Source: Candidatus Hecatella orcuttiae (lineage in GTDB: Archaea > Thermoproteota > Bathyarchaeia > Hecatellales > Hecatellaceae). Taken from it: a stretch of DNA of 64,000 nucleotides. The stretch spans positions 375,342-439,341 of the forward strand of contig MTLY02000001.1 in the NCBI GenBank assembly GCA_002011035.2, written 5' to 3'. A program made the position numbers and the translations under genes. A model generated the notes under the pieces. The model was not told the DNA's origin, did not search any database, and saw only the letters and a program-made list of their open reading frames with translations. This document shows, in pieces, positions 9,161 to 19,316 of the stretch (the first letter of the stretch is position 1; every line of letters starts with the position of its first letter).

Positions 9161-9760
9161 CTATCCCCCCAGTGCTTCGATCATATTCAAAATTTTTTCA
9201 GCCGCCTTCGCGGCTTCCCCGGGTGGATTTTCTACTATTCCCAAGGGGGCTCCGGAGAGGAGGGAGCATCCGGAGGCTAATGTTCTGGACAAGTGAATTT
9301 CGAACTCCACCTCCTCGGCCACAGCTTTATCCCTCATCCTTCCGGAAGAATCTCTCATCCTCCTAGCTTTAATCTCTTCTGGAGAGGCTTCAATCAAAAC
9401 TATAAGGGAAGGTTGGAGGATGGAGATAATATGGCTTGGAACGCCGGGAAGATAGCCTGAAGGCGTTTTAACCATCATGTGAGTGTCGACGACGAGGACA
9501 CCGTTCTCCATGGATGAGCTTCTCCGCAGAATTTCTTCAGCCGCCATTTTTTGAAGCTTATGCTGGAAGGCTAGAGAGCTTTTTCTCATATCGTCCCTGT
9601 GCATACTGGCTTTCTCCTTTTCAGCCATCTCCACCATGACGGTTCCGTAGTTCACAACTTTCAAGGGAAGGCCTCGCCGGCCAGCTTGTTTTTCTAACTC
9701 GTTTAGCACCGTGGTCTTTCCTACTCCCGGCAGTCCGACGGCGATGATTCTGCTTCCCAC
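9161..9760 (-). CDS. adkA: Archaeal adenylate kinase
   Basis: P-loop GLPGVGKTTVL; archaeal AdkA features (NYGTVMVEMA, DDMRK); downstream of secY. Confidence 0.9.
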   Translation of the reverse strand: MGSRIIAVGLPGVGKTTVLNELEKQAGRRGLPLKVVNYGTVMVEMAEKEKASMHRDDMRKSSLAFQHKLQKMAAEEILRRSSSMENGVLVVDTHMMVKTPSGYLPGVPSHIISILQPSLIVLIEASPEEIKARRMRDSSGRMRDKAVAEEVEFEIHLSRTLASGCSLLSGAPLGIVENPPGEAAKAAEKILNMIEALGG

Positions 9761-9793
9761 GGCTTTTTCACCCTATTTAGATTGGCCCTGTTT

Positions 9794-11197
9794 TTAACCT
9801 CTTCCCAGAAGCCGGCTTAATCCTGGGTACATTTCCTCGATCCTCTCTTTCGCCAGCAGCTGATAATACTGCCATATGATGCTTGTAGTCAGCAATATGC
9901 CTATGCCGGTTCCGAAGGGGTTGAAAAAGTTGGCTACAGCGGCTATCAACCCGACGCTCAGCCCGCTTAACACCGTCATGACAGGGATATACCTGTCGAG
10001 AACCTCCCTGATAGGTTGTTCACTCCGCCTGAAGCCGGGAATCTGCACCCCTGAACCTATGAGCTGCTTCGCCACATCCCTTGAAGTCATTCCGGTAAGT
10101 TCAACCCACAGTTTGGCGAAAACAACGCATATTCCCGCAAATAAAACTGTGTAGACCAAGGCTCTTAAAGGGTCCAGCATTACAGCTTGCAGGTTTCCGG
10201 GAGGAGTTAGAAAGTAGACGATACCCCCGGTGGGCTGCCCGGTTACTGCGTCGACTCTCCCCAAGATCTCTGCGAGGAAACTGTTGGGGAAGCGGCTTGA
10301 TAAGATAGAGGATATAAAATATACATTGGCGAAGAGAGCGGAAGCTAAGATCACGGGTATGACGGAGACGTAGAAGAACTTGATGGGGTAGCTCCCCCGG
10401 AAGCCTCGGAACCGCGCGTGGGAAATGGGCACATCAACCCGGATGCCTTCTGCGTATATCAAAATGACGAAGATGACGAGCATGGAGATGAAGCCTACCA
10501 TGTCCGGAAGCCCCATGGGCCGGATGAGCGTGGCTTGAACGTTGTTAGCCATAATGGACTGAAAGAACGCCAAGATCGCCCCCACAAGATACCCGTCTCC
10601 AGCAGGACCTATGGGGGCGAAAGAACTCCAGTAGATCGATTTGGTGACACCTGCCACGATGAAGAGGCTGATTCCGCTCCCGAGCCCCCAGCCCTTTTGG
10701 ACAAGCTCGTCTAAGAGGATCAATATTATGCCGGCGACCAGCAGTTGGAAGAAGACAAGAAGGGCTATTGAAGTCGAGAGGGGACCGTACATTCCTCCGA
10801 GGATGAAGACTGCCGCCTGAAAGCCGAACATGATGATGGCTAGAACCTTGTTCGCAGCTGCGAACACCGCTCTATCTCGGGCCTTGGAACGGTCGATCTG
10901 GATTATTTTTGACCCTGCGAGCAATTGAAGGATTAAGCCGGCGGTGACAATGGGGCCTATTCCAAGCTCCATGAGGGTGCCTCTTTCAGACGCGAAGATC
11001 ACCCTCATCATAGCGAAGGGGTCGCCTTCAAGCCCCGCAATGCCGTATAAGGGGATCTCAGCCATGATCAGATAGATTATGACTGCGGAGGCAGTCCAGA
11101 ATATTTTCTCTTTAAACTGTACTTTGCGCGTAGGTTTTTCTACTTCAGGAATTACCCGAGCCAGACTGGCAAAAGCTTCAAGCCCTCTTCCAGCCAT
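9794..11197 (-). CDS. secY: Preprotein translocase subunit SecY
   Basis: Multi-TM protein; IPLYGIAG, GLGSGISLFI, RFRGFRGSYPIKFFYVSVIPVIL. Confidence 0.96.
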   Translation of the reverse strand: MAGRGLEAFASLARVIPEVEKPTRKVQFKEKIFWTASAVIIYLIMAEIPLYGIAGLEGDPFAMMRVIFASERGTLMELGIGPIVTAGLILQLLAGSKIIQIDRSKARDRAVFAAANKVLAIIMFGFQAAVFILGGMYGPLSTSIALLVFFQLLVAGIILILLDELVQKGWGLGSGISLFIVAGVTKSIYWSSFAPIGPAGDGYLVGAILAFFQSIMANNVQATLIRPMGLPDMVGFISMLVIFVILIYAEGIRVDVPISHARFRGFRGSYPIKFFYVSVIPVILASALFANVYFISSILSSRFPNSFLAEILGRVDAVTGQPTGGIVYFLTPPGNLQAVMLDPLRALVYTVLFAGICVVFAKLWVELTGMTSRDVAKQLIGSGVQIPGFRRSEQPIREVLDRYIPVMTVLSGLSVGLIAAVANFFNPFGTGIGILLTTSIIWQYYQLLAKERIEEMYPGLSRLLGRG

Positions 11198-11213
11198 CTT
11201 CCCTGTGCCTCTT

Positions 11214-11669
11214 CTATCCCTTGACCTTTATGAGAGCTCCTCCAGCATCGACGATCTTCTTCTCAGCGGCCTTGGACCAGTAGGGTGCCTTCACCACGAG
11301 AGGCCGGTTAACCTTGCCTTCTCCCAAGATTTTCTCATAGCCTAGATTTAAAAGGTCCACCTCAACCTTTTCTCCGTCGGCCTTCAGCTTCCCTTCAGCC
11401 AGCAGGTCTTCCACCATCAGCCCCAGTTCCCCCACGTTTAAAGCCCTCAGCTGGCCGCGGCCTGTGGGGCAGCGGAAGCCCTTTTTACTGAAATATTCAG
11501 GCTCATATTTGACCACGTAAGTCCAACCATGCTTGTGGAGACCCGCCTTACCGCGCCCTCCTTTCATGCCGTGTTTTCGATGTTGACCTACTTGTCCCCA
11601 TCCGTGGGTTCTTGACCCTCGAAGCTTTCTGGTTTTCCTGAGCTTATGCGGCATGTTTTCCACACCCAT
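11214..11669 (-). CDS. rpl15: Ribosomal protein L15 (uL15)
   Basis: HKLRKTRKLRGSRTHGWGQVGQHRKHGMKGGRGKAG. Confidence 0.95.
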   Translation of the reverse strand: MGVENMPHKLRKTRKLRGSRTHGWGQVGQHRKHGMKGGRGKAGLHKHGWTYVVKYEPEYFSKKGFRCPTGRGQLRALNVGELGLMVEDLLAEGKLKADGEKVEVDLLNLGYEKILGEGKVNRPLVVKAPYWSKAAEKKIVDAGGALIKVKG

Positions 11670-11695
11670 TGAAGCCTAGACTATATAGGAGGTGA

Positions 11696-12187
11696 TCAGA
11701 TCATCCTCGCTATGAGCTTGTTTATCAACTCACCCCGGTAGCCGAGTTCACCGCCTTCCGCAAAAGCCTTCTTCAGGGATTTTTTAAAACCTTTGGAGGG
11801 CGGATGAAGGCGGAAAACAGGTTTAACGCCCTTGAGGTCTTTAAGCTTTAACCTGCCTAAAGAAAGTTCTTCGGCAGCCTTTTTGAAGGACGAGAAGCCG
11901 ATTTTTTTCAAGTATGCTTCAGTCAGTTTTCGGCCTCCTTCGATTTCTCCCCGCTTTTTCAGGAGGTGGAGAATAGTCTGTGGAGAGGCTTCGCCCCACG
12001 TTAGATGGTCTTTTGCTTTCTTAAGCATTCCCAGATAGGTCGGCGTGGAGGGGACCAGTGTGGCATGATTCGGCCTGAGCAGGTGGAGCATGGATAGGGT
12101 ATCTTTGACGTCGCCCCGCACGTTGACAGTTCCTCTTACCCTGACCACAGCTAAGCATTTTTTCTCCGCTTCCTCCTTAGCCGGCAT
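11696..12187 (-). CDS. rpl30: Ribosomal protein L30 (uL30)
   Basis: CLAVVRVRGTVNVRGDVKDTLSMLHLLRPNHATLV. Confidence 0.93.
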   Translation of the reverse strand: MPAKEEAEKKCLAVVRVRGTVNVRGDVKDTLSMLHLLRPNHATLVPSTPTYLGMLKKAKDHLTWGEASPQTILHLLKKRGEIEGGRKLTEAYLKKIGFSSFKKAAEELSLGRLKLKDLKGVKPVFRLHPPSKGFKKSLKKAFAEGGELGYRGELINKLIARMI

Positions 12188-12193
12188 CTTCCG

Positions 12194-12814
12194 TCACCTA
12201 GTCCAGTCTTGGGGGGCCACCGTCTTGTAGGTGTTCCGCAAAGCATAGTATACAGCATAAGCTAGGGAGGAGGTAGTCTTGGTGGAGCCGAAGCTTCTGG
12301 ACCAGCAGTCTTTTATTCCGCTGAGGCGAAGGATGGTGGCGGTGGTTTCATTGGCCACTATTCCCAGCCCTCGAGGGCCGGGTATCAGTTCAACCCTGAC
12401 ACTTCCACACTTACCCACGGTTTTGAAGGGAAGGGAGTGGGGTTGATGGCAGGCGCATTCCCAGCTTCCACAGCCCCTTCTCACGGGGGTGATGTTCAAC
12501 TTGGCGTACATGGTTGCTTTTTCAATGGCTCCCCTGATCTGCTTAGCTTTACCAGAGTCGACGCCTATATAGCCGTCTTCGTTCCCCACAGCTACAACGA
12601 CTTTAAACCTAGACTGCTCCCCTGCGTCGGTCTGCTTTTGAACGATGCTCATGGACAAAACCTCTTGGCGGAGGTTGGGCATAAGCCTGTCTACGATTTC
12701 AGTTTCCTGAATCCTCAGGCCTTGGGCGAAGATCTCATCTAATGAGACGATCTTTCCTTCGAGGACCATTCTACCCAGTTTCGTCTTAGGAACCCACTCA
12801 ACCTCAGCTGACAA
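12194..12814 (-). CDS. rps5: Ribosomal protein S5 (uS5)
   Basis: VVVAVGNEDGYIGVDSGKAKQIRGAIEKA, RRGCGSWECAC. Confidence 0.95.
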   Translation of the reverse strand: MSAEVEWVPKTKLGRMVLEGKIVSLDEIFAQGLRIQETEIVDRLMPNLRQEVLSMSIVQKQTDAGEQSRFKVVVAVGNEDGYIGVDSGKAKQIRGAIEKATMYAKLNITPVRRGCGSWECACHQPHSLPFKTVGKCGSVRVELIPGPRGLGIVANETTATILRLSGIKDCWSRSFGSTKTTSSLAYAVYYALRNTYKTVAPQDWTR

Positions 12815-12939
12815 GCCTATTCTTCCTCGACAGCTCCTCGATTCTCGGCTGAATTACAGCTCCTCCGGGTTTTCCAACGGAGCTGATGCAGATGGTAAAA
12901 AATGAAGGGATATAAAGCTTCCGTGAAGAAACCCTCTTT

Positions 12940-13533
12940 CTAGCCTTGACTAAAAGCTTTTCGAATGTTCTCTTTTACATCCTGAAAATGTTTCGCCAAG
13001 TCTTCAGGCGTTAACCCCTTAGCCAGATATTGGGAAAAAAACCGGCTCCGTTGCTCCGGGTCCGTTAGGCTCCGCCAGTGTTCGGCCACATGCTCTCCGG
13101 TAATTCGCTCCTCGCTGGGCAGTACATCCGAGTCGCAGCTGACTTCTACTCCTGCATCCAGCAAGCCTTTGAGGCCTGCGTAGATCTTAGACCCTTTCAC
13201 CGGCTTCTTCACCCCCGCGTCCAGCACAGCCTTCTCGATTCCTTTTCTTTTAGCTTTTAACCCCGCCAGAAACCCTGTGAGGTAGGCTGCGGGCATGTTT
13301 CCGCAGGGAGCCTTCCATCCGTAGTCCCTGACCAGCTCTTGGGAGGCAGCGGAGACGAGAACCCGGTCCCCATTCATTGCAGCCTCAACAAACTGAGCTA
13401 AAGAATTGGAGAGAGAACATCGGAATACGAACCTCGTCAAACCGGAGGCAATAAGCTCCTTCCTTCGACGGTAGTCTGTTTTCGCTTCCCTGCGTCTGCG
13501 GAAAGCCACCTGGTAAGCCGGTCCCCGAGCCAT
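12940..13533 (-). CDS. rpl18: Ribosomal protein L18 (uL18)
   Basis: VAFRRRREAKTDYRRRKELIASG. Confidence 0.94.
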   Translation of the reverse strand: MARGPAYQVAFRRRREAKTDYRRRKELIASGLTRFVFRCSLSNSLAQFVEAAMNGDRVLVSAASQELVRDYGWKAPCGNMPAAYLTGFLAGLKAKRKGIEKAVLDAGVKKPVKGSKIYAGLKGLLDAGVEVSCDSDVLPSEERITGEHVAEHWRSLTDPEQRSRFFSQYLAKGLTPEDLAKHFQDVKENIRKAFSQG

Positions 13534-13991
13534 TATCTAAGCTTCCTCCTCAAAAGCCCTGAGGACTCCAAGTAGCGCATGAGGTGAGACGAATTTTTGA
13601 AGGCACCGCCCTTGGCCATCATGTACACTTTGCGATAATGGGCCCCTGTCAAAACCTTAGCCTCTTTCAGGGCCTTAAGCCGACGCCTTATAGCCCTGAT
13701 GGTATTGATCCACCGACGCTTACTGGGAAGCCGGCTTCCCTTGGAGCCTTCGCGGCTTCCGGGGCCTTTCCTTCTCCCAAGCCGCCTTTTCCTACGGAGG
13801 GCAACAGCCCGACCTCGGCTTACACCTTTTTCCGGGCGGGCTCGAATGACACCCCGTCGAATAAGCCTCTCTATTTCCCTTCTGGTTATAGCTGTCTGAA
13901 CAGCGTCCACTTTTTCCGGGTCTATCCAAACCCTGTTTTCTCCGACCTTAAGGACTTTGGCAGCGAGCATTCTCTGACTTTTAAGGTTCAC
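13533..13991 (-). CDS. rpl19e: Ribosomal protein L19e
   Basis: LKSQRMLAAKVLKVGENRVWIDPEKVDAV; RRKRRLGRRKGPGSREG. Confidence 0.95.
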   Translation of the reverse strand: MNLKSQRMLAAKVLKVGENRVWIDPEKVDAVQTAITRREIERLIRRGVIRARPEKGVSRGRAVALRRKRRLGRRKGPGSREGSKGSRLPSKRRWINTIRAIRRRLKALKEAKVLTGAHYRKVYMMAKGGAFKNSSHLMRYLESSGLLRRKLR

Positions 13992-14437
13992 GGGGAAGCC
14001 TCCTCTTCGCTCTGACTTTTTTCTTTGATGGACTGAGCCTTTTTAGGTAAGGAGGGATTCAGCACCTTCAAACCTAATTTTTCCGCTTCCTTAATTATCT
14101 CCGCTCTTTTTCTCCCGCCGACTCCTCGGGCTATTCTCACAGTCTGACTTTCAGCATCCAACCTTTTGAGGCCCTCAACCCTGTGAACCAAGACCTCTGA
14201 AAGCCCTGAAGGGTGAAGGCCTCGGATGGATTTCGGCACTCTGAATCCCGCGGTGGGCGAGGTAGGTCTGCCCTTTTTTTTAAGCCTCATCTTACTGTCT
14301 ATGCCTTTGGGTTTCCTCCAGCCTGTCTCGATGCGTTTATACCTCCAACTTTCCTCCCTGCGGAAGACAGGCTTGTTTCCTCTGAACTTTTTTATCATCT
14401 TAACTTTTTGAGCGATGCTTTCAGACTTTTTCATCAA
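13988..14437 (-). CDS. rpl32e: Ribosomal protein L32e
   Basis: FRREESWRYKRIETGWRKPKGIDSKMRLKKKGRP. Confidence 0.95.
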   Translation of the reverse strand: MMKKSESIAQKVKMIKKFRGNKPVFRREESWRYKRIETGWRKPKGIDSKMRLKKKGRPTSPTAGFRVPKSIRGLHPSGLSEVLVHRVEGLKRLDAESQTVRIARGVGGRKRAEIIKEAEKLGLKVLNPSLPKKAQSIKEKSQSEEEASP

Positions 14438-14441
14438 CCGT

Positions 14442-14987
14442 TCAGCTTCCTTTCTTTTTCTCGTAGATGTAGATGCCGTCGAGGAAGACTCTTGGGTCTT
14501 TCTTCCTTATCTTGGTGGCTTGCTGAATGTTGGCGGCTGTTTGACTTACATCCTCCAAGCTTAAGCCCTGAATTTCAATGTCATCTCCTTTTATGGAGAT
14601 TTTGACGTCTCCAACGATCTTCGCCACCCGAGCGCTTCTTTCTCCGATGAAGTTTTCAATCAAAACCTTTTTCCCGGAAACTTTGATGGTCATGGGGAAG
14701 TGGGAGGAAACCAGTTTAAGCTTGTAAGTGAAACCTTTGGTAACACCTTCCACCATGTTTTTCACACTGGATGCCACTGTTCCAACCAAAGCCTTTTCAG
14801 TTTTCCCAGCCCAGAAGCAGCGAACCGCCAGCTTATTGTCGAAGATTTCCAACTGAACCGGGGTATGGGAGAAGTCTTTTTTCAGCTCTCCAAGCGGCCC
14901 TTTTACGAAGAGGAGTTTTCCTTCAAGACTGGCGGTTACCCCTTCAGGGAATTCGACGATTCTTTCCTCCAGCGGAACGCGAACCAT
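14442..14987 (-). CDS. rpl6: Ribosomal protein L6 (uL6)
   Basis: KLVSSHFPMTIKVSGKKVLIENFIGERSARVAKIVGDVK. Confidence 0.94.
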   Translation of the reverse strand: MVRVPLEERIVEFPEGVTASLEGKLLFVKGPLGELKKDFSHTPVQLEIFDNKLAVRCFWAGKTEKALVGTVASSVKNMVEGVTKGFTYKLKLVSSHFPMTIKVSGKKVLIENFIGERSARVAKIVGDVKISIKGDDIEIQGLSLEDVSQTAANIQQATKIRKKDPRVFLDGIYIYEKKKGS

Positions 14988-15000
14988 GGAATCAACCTTC

Positions 15001-15393
15001 CTAGTAGACGTAAGCGAGCAGTTTGCCTCCTACATGTTTTTCCAGCATTTCCTTATGAGAGAGAATTCCTTGAGGCGTGGAGACGATGAGGATGCCGATG
15101 TCCCGGGAAGGCAGATACCTCTCCTCAAAGCGCTCTAAGTCCTTTACCTTAACCGGGTGCCGGGGCTTTATAACCCCGCACTTGTTTATCCTGCCAAGAA
15201 GCTGAACTCTGAACTTACCTCCCCGGCCGTCGTCGATGAATTCGAATTCACCGATGTAGCCATGCTGCTGCATCACCTTCAGAATTCCACCTATGAGTTT
15301 TGAAGCTGGCTTAAGGAGGCATTCCCGCTTGTTACGAATTTCGTTGTTGTAGATGCTTGAAAGACTGTCCGCCAGAGGGTCTTGAAGAGTCAA
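15001..15393 (-). CDS. rps8: Ribosomal protein S8 (uS8)
   Basis: [47 protein letters not shown]. Confidence 0.95.
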   Translation of the reverse strand: MTLQDPLADSLSSIYNNEIRNKRECLLKPASKLIGGILKVMQQHGYIGEFEFIDDGRGGKFRVQLLGRINKCGVIKPRHPVKVKDLERFEERYLPSRDIGILIVSTPQGILSHKEMLEKHVGGKLLAYVY

Positions 15394-15408
15394 CTTCAGC
15401 TGTCTCCT

Positions 15409-15570
15409 TCAGCAATATTTTTTGAAGCCAAGTTTAGGGGCTATCTCCCTGAAGCATTGCCGGCAGAGATAAAGTCCCAACGTTCGGACGGTAGGCCCGT
15501 AGGCTCCGCATCGATGGCAGGGCCGGCTTCCTTTCCCGAATTTTCTCTCTTTTTTAGGCTTAATCTTCAA
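15409..15570 (-). CDS. rps14: Ribosomal protein S14 (uS14, zinc type)
   Basis: 53-aa product from TTG overlapping the L5 stop: [53 protein letters not shown]. The listed ORF start (15621) is too far upstream. Confidence 0.88.
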   Translation of the reverse strand: MKIKPKKERKFGKGSRPCHRCGAYGPTVRTLGLYLCRQCFREIAPKLGFKKYC

Positions 15571-16121
15571 GCAGGACCACCTTTCACAACTTCCACTCCG
15601 TAAGCTTCTCTGATGAAACACATGGCTTCTTCGGGTGTAACTCTATGCTTAGATCCGACTTGGGACCTGGCTCTTTTCTTGACTTTAACCCTATAGCCCG
15701 GCTTGCTGAGGGTGGCGCAGACGTTCATGCCCACCACGCCCAATTCGGGATCATATCTTACGCCGGGAATTTCGATATGTTCCTTTATGCCAAAGGCAAA
15801 GTTTCCATCCTCATCAAAAGCAGACGCCGGTAGCTTGTTTCCTATTGCTGAGAAGGCTTTAGTCAGAAACTCTACAGCTTTCTGTTTTCGAAGCGTGACC
15901 ACAGCAGCTATGGGCTCGCCTCTTCTAATCCCAAAGTCTTTGATGGTTTTTCTAGCCGGTCGAAGAATGGGTTTTTGACCTGTGAGCTGCTCTAGAATTT
16001 TGCTGGCCTTCTCCAAGGGTTCGCCGGATTTCCCAGTGCAAATGTTCACCGTTACTTTCTCAATCCTAGGCTTCGTCATAGGATTTCTCGACCATTTTTC
16101 GAAGAAAACTTCGCAGGGCAT
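15567..16121 (-). CDS. rpl5: Ribosomal protein L5 (uL5)
   Basis: [39 protein letters not shown]; true start may be slightly internal. Confidence 0.93.
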   Translation of the reverse strand: MPCEVFFEKWSRNPMTKPRIEKVTVNICTGKSGEPLEKASKILEQLTGQKPILRPARKTIKDFGIRRGEPIAAVVTLRKQKAVEFLTKAFSAIGNKLPASAFDEDGNFAFGIKEHIEIPGVRYDPELGVVGMNVCATLSKPGYRVKVKKRARSQVGSKHRVTPEEAMCFIREAYGVEVVKGGPA

Positions 16122-16126
16122 AAGGG

Positions 16127-16876
16127 TCAGCTTCCTCCTAGGGTTATCAAAGGCTTATCTTCCCCAACCACCATGACATACTGGGCGGGGGAACTGAACT
16201 CACCTTCGCTCCCCTTCACCTTCACCATGCTTGGAATGGTGGGGGAGGGTTTTTCCACAGCGGCTATGACTCCATGTTTTCCGATGTTTTTCCCTCCGAC
16301 GATAAGCCCGTACATTCCTTTTCCAAATTTCAAATGAGCTAGAATCTCTCTTTTGGCCAAGCTTAGTTGAAGGACATCCCAGACTTTGTAAACGTCCTCT
16401 TCAGGGTTATTCGGGTTTTCCACCTTCACAAGTAAGGTGCGGCCGTCGTGAAGTGCCAGCTGAATATGTCCTCCTTTGACCGTGACTTTATCCTCAATCC
16501 TGCAAAGTTTGAAGGCTTTCTCCTCCTCCGGTATTTCTTGAAGCCTTAAAATCTTGTGGGGGTCTGGAACTACCCTGTAGGCCTTGCGAATGTCAGGAAT
16601 TTCCAAAAGGTCCATTAAGCCTAGGTGAAAGCCTTTATCCCTTCTTATTTTGCCGTCCACCTTCACTTTACCCTCTGCCAGTATGACCTCCGCCTCTCGG
16701 CTTGTCTTGGCAAGTTTCAGAATGTCTCGCACAGCTATGAGGAGAGGTATGCTTCGACTCCCAGGGTGAGGGCCAGGAATAGGCCTCACAGTCCAAACTT
16801 TCTCCTTCTTGGGAATAGGCCAGAAGGCAGGTGAAGCAAGCCTTTTCAGATGCACATCAGCGCCTTTTTTAGCCAC
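16127..16876 (-). CDS. rps4e: Ribosomal protein S4e
   Basis: HLKRLASPAFWPIPKKEKVWTVRPIPGPHPGSRSIPL. Confidence 0.96.
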   Translation of the reverse strand: MAKKGADVHLKRLASPAFWPIPKKEKVWTVRPIPGPHPGSRSIPLLIAVRDILKLAKTSREAEVILAEGKVKVDGKIRRDKGFHLGLMDLLEIPDIRKAYRVVPDPHKILRLQEIPEEEKAFKLCRIEDKVTVKGGHIQLALHDGRTLLVKVENPNNPEEDVYKVWDVLQLSLAKREILAHLKFGKGMYGLIVGGKNIGKHGVIAAVEKPSPTIPSMVKVKGSEGEFSSPAQYVMVVGEDKPLITLGGS

Positions 16877-17312
16877 TCTCTCCGCCTCCCTGCTTTTTTT
16901 TCTCTTCCATTTCCTCAGCCTCTAATCCAGCCTCTTTTAGACTCGCTCCCAAGCTAAGCCTCTGGCTTCTCCATTTGTCCTCGAGGTTAAGCTTGGTGAT
17001 TAGGAGATTGGAGGGGGCGATGGGAACATGCACCGTTGTGCCGTCGGCTTTTTCCTTCGTCACCCCGTCCACCGTTACCCTTAACCTTTTGAGGTCAACT
17101 TTTGTAACCTTTCCTTCCATCCCCTTGTAGTCTCCTCGAAGAATCTTGACGGTGTCTCCTTTCCGAAGAGGGAGGGCTCTCTTTCCATATTTCTCCATCA
17201 GGCTTAGGCTTAGGTGCGCCGACATAAGCTTGCGTCTTTTGTGTAAGGGCGCAGTCCACATGGCCTTTCTCTGCTTGGACGGCTTCGCTGAAACCAAGGT
17301 CATTCTAGGCAC
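16869..17312 (-). CDS. rpl24: Ribosomal protein L24 (uL24)
   Basis: KYGKRALPLRKGDTVKILRGDYKGMEGKVTKVDLKRLRV; internal ATG at 17312 preferred over the listed start overlapping L14. Confidence 0.92.
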   Translation of the reverse strand: MPRMTLVSAKPSKQRKAMWTAPLHKRRKLMSAHLSLSLMEKYGKRALPLRKGDTVKILRGDYKGMEGKVTKVDLKRLRVTVDGVTKEKADGTTVHVPIAPSNLLITKLNLEDKWRSQRLSLGASLKEAGLEAEEMEEKKKQGGGESG

Positions 17313-17317
17313 TCCTT

Positions 17318-17755
17318 CTAGATCACCATGCTGGAAAGACTGGCTATTCGAGGCCACCTTTCAGCTGCCTCTTTGGCAACAGGCCCCCGGATCTCTGTTC
17401 CCTTCAACTCTCCTTCAGGAGTCATGACCACGGCGGCGTTGTCCTCAAACTGAACCACCAACCCGTCGCTGCGACGGAAAGGCATCCGCTGCCTTATGAC
17501 CACCGCGGGGAAAATCTGCTTCCTCATTTCAGGCGACCCTTTTCTGACTGAGACGTAGATCATGTCACCTACTTTGGCAGAGGGAGACCTTCGAAGTCTG
17601 CCCTTGTATCCTACTACTTGGACTATTCTCAACTCCTTAGCCCCTGTGTTGTCGGCGCATCGGATGATAGCCCCGGTGGGTAGTCCGCGGGAGATTCTAG
17701 GACGATACTCTATGACTCCTCTGGCGCTTACAGCCCTTGTCCTAGGAACCGGCAT
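17318..17755 (-). CDS. rpl14: Ribosomal protein L14 (uL14)
   Basis: [25 protein letters not shown]...[11 protein letters not shown]. Confidence 0.96.
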   Translation of the reverse strand: MPVPRTRAVSARGVIEYRPRISRGLPTGAIIRCADNTGAKELRIVQVVGYKGRLRRSPSAKVGDMIYVSVRKGSPEMRKQIFPAVVIRQRMPFRRSDGLVVQFEDNAAVVMTPEGELKGTEIRGPVAKEAAERWPRIASLSSMVI

Positions 17756-18087
17756 TACCCTTCAGCCTCCGACCTTTTCTCCACCACCACAAAGGAAACA
17801 GTCTTACTCAAAGAGCGGCATTCAGCGATCTTCACCAAGTCTCCCGCCTTGGCTAAGATGCAGGGCGGATTGTGAGCGGGTATCTTACTTCGCCTCCTTT
17901 CAAACCTCATATATTTTGGAACATAGTGAGAATAATCCCGCTGGATCACCACGGTTTTGTTCATCTTAGAGCTTACTACCCTTCCTTCCAAAATCCTCTG
18001 TCTCACGGAAAGCGTCCCATGGAAGGGGCAGTTGCGGTCGTCGCATTTTTGCTTTGGAGCCTTAACAGGAAGCCCTATGTTTCTCAT
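17755..18087 (-). CDS. rps17: Ribosomal protein S17 (uS17)
   Basis: [33 protein letters not shown]. Confidence 0.95.
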   Translation of the reverse strand: MRNIGLPVKAPKQKCDDRNCPFHGTLSVRQRILEGRVVSSKMNKTVVIQRDYSHYVPKYMRFERRRSKIPAHNPPCILAKAGDLVKIAECRSLSKTVSFVVVEKRSEAEG

Positions 18088-18088
18088 C

Positions 18089-18376
18089 CTACCACCTTCC
18101 CGGAACTGCCTTCTTCACCCTGTCCTCAGGCCTCCCTACCAGCTGCCGGCCTTCCACTTCCACCTTTCTCCCGTCCGGTAGCTGAATTTGAAAGCGGGAA
18201 TTTTTTTTGGGAGCCTTCTTCAACTTGCCCTCCGAGTTTATGATCAGCATGTTCATGGTTTCGTCAACTATTCTCCCCGAGACGCCTGCAAGCGTTTTGC
18301 TTGAGCTTTCTACTATTTTCACTTCTAATCCTATCAGCTCATGTCTGGTTATGTTTTTGGGAGTTATAGGGGTCAC
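18089..18376 (-). CDS. rnp1: Ribonuclease P protein component 1 (Rnp1/POP4)
   Basis: [36 protein letters not shown]; standard location between S17 and L29. Confidence 0.92.
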   Translation of the reverse strand: MTPITPKNITRHELIGLEVKIVESSSKTLAGVSGRIVDETMNMLIINSEGKLKKAPKKNSRFQIQLPDGRKVEVEGRQLVGRPEDRVKKAVPGRW

Positions 18377-18576
18377 CGAATTTCTTCCTCCCTCTGAACT
18401 GTGAGGATGCGGGCTATGGTTCTTCTCAGTTCTCTTACAGCGGAGGGGTTCTCCACCTTCCCACGGGCCTTGAGGGTGCTTCGAAGCTTCATCAACTCAA
18501 CCCTGAGCTCTGCAAGTTTTTTCTCCCTCTCAGCTTTGCTCATGCTTCTGATGTCCTTCATCCTCAGAATGGGCAT
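18373..18576 (-). CDS. rpl29: Ribosomal protein L29 (uL29)
   Basis: MKDIRSMSKAEREKKLAELRVELMKLRSTLKARGKVENPSAVRELRRTIARI. Confidence 0.94.
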   Translation of the reverse strand: MPILRMKDIRSMSKAEREKKLAELRVELMKLRSTLKARGKVENPSAVRELRRTIARILTVQREEEIR

Positions 18577-19316
18577 CAGGCTTCACCCTCCTTCCTAGTT
18601 TCCTCAGCTTTGGGCTCTTTTTCCGTTTCCTCTCCGACTGTTTCTTCCTCTTTTGCCTCTTCCATTTTTTCAGCGGCGGCAGCGGCTTCCTCTGAAGGTG
18701 GAGCGGCAACAGTAGCTGGCGGGCTTTCTTTAATTTCTATCTGGTCTGGAGACTTGTAGTCAGGGGGGACGATGGTTACCTGAACTCCGAAGAGGCCTTG
18801 TTTGAGCAGTGTATACACCACAGCCCTAGGGATTTTCTTCAACACTGAGTCGCCTACTTTGGGGAGGTATCCGGCTTTAAACTTCTCATGCCTAGCCCTT
18901 TCGGTTGTAAGCTTCCCTCCGATGACGATTTCCGCCCCCAAGGCTCCGGCGTCCATGATGTTGGTGAGGGCCCAGTAGCAGGCTCTCCTGAAATGAACTC
19001 CTCTCTCCAACGCAGCAGCGATCTTGGAGGCCATGATGTGGGGGTTAAGCTCGGGGACGGGTACCTCCGCCACGGCTATTTGGGGGTTGGAGAGCCCAAA
19101 TTTTTCCTCCAGATTTCTAGCTAAGTTTTTGATGCTTTCTCCACCTCGGCCGATTACCAGTCCCGGCTTAACCACGTAGAGGGTGACTCTAGTGCCGAGG
19201 GGGGTTTTGGCTATCTCCACTCCTCCATAGCCGGCTCTAGCTAAGGCTTTGCGCAGGAACTCGTCTACGTCAACCCGCTTCTTGGACTCTGTTATTATCT
19301 GCTTTATCGCTGACAT
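18576..19316 (-). CDS. rps3: Ribosomal protein S3 (uS3) with acidic C-terminal extension
   Basis: KH-domain motif GLVIGRGGESIKNLARNLEEKFGLSNPQI; Glu-rich tail. Confidence 0.95.
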   Translation of the reverse strand: MSAIKQIITESKKRVDVDEFLRKALARAGYGGVEIAKTPLGTRVTLYVVKPGLVIGRGGESIKNLARNLEEKFGLSNPQIAVAEVPVPELNPHIMASKIAAALERGVHFRRACYWALTNIMDAGALGAEIVIGGKLTTERARHEKFKAGYLPKVGDSVLKKIPRAVVYTLLKQGLFGVQVTIVPPDYKSPDQIEIKESPPATVAAPPSEEAAAAAEKMEEAKEEETVGEETEKEPKAEETRKEGEA

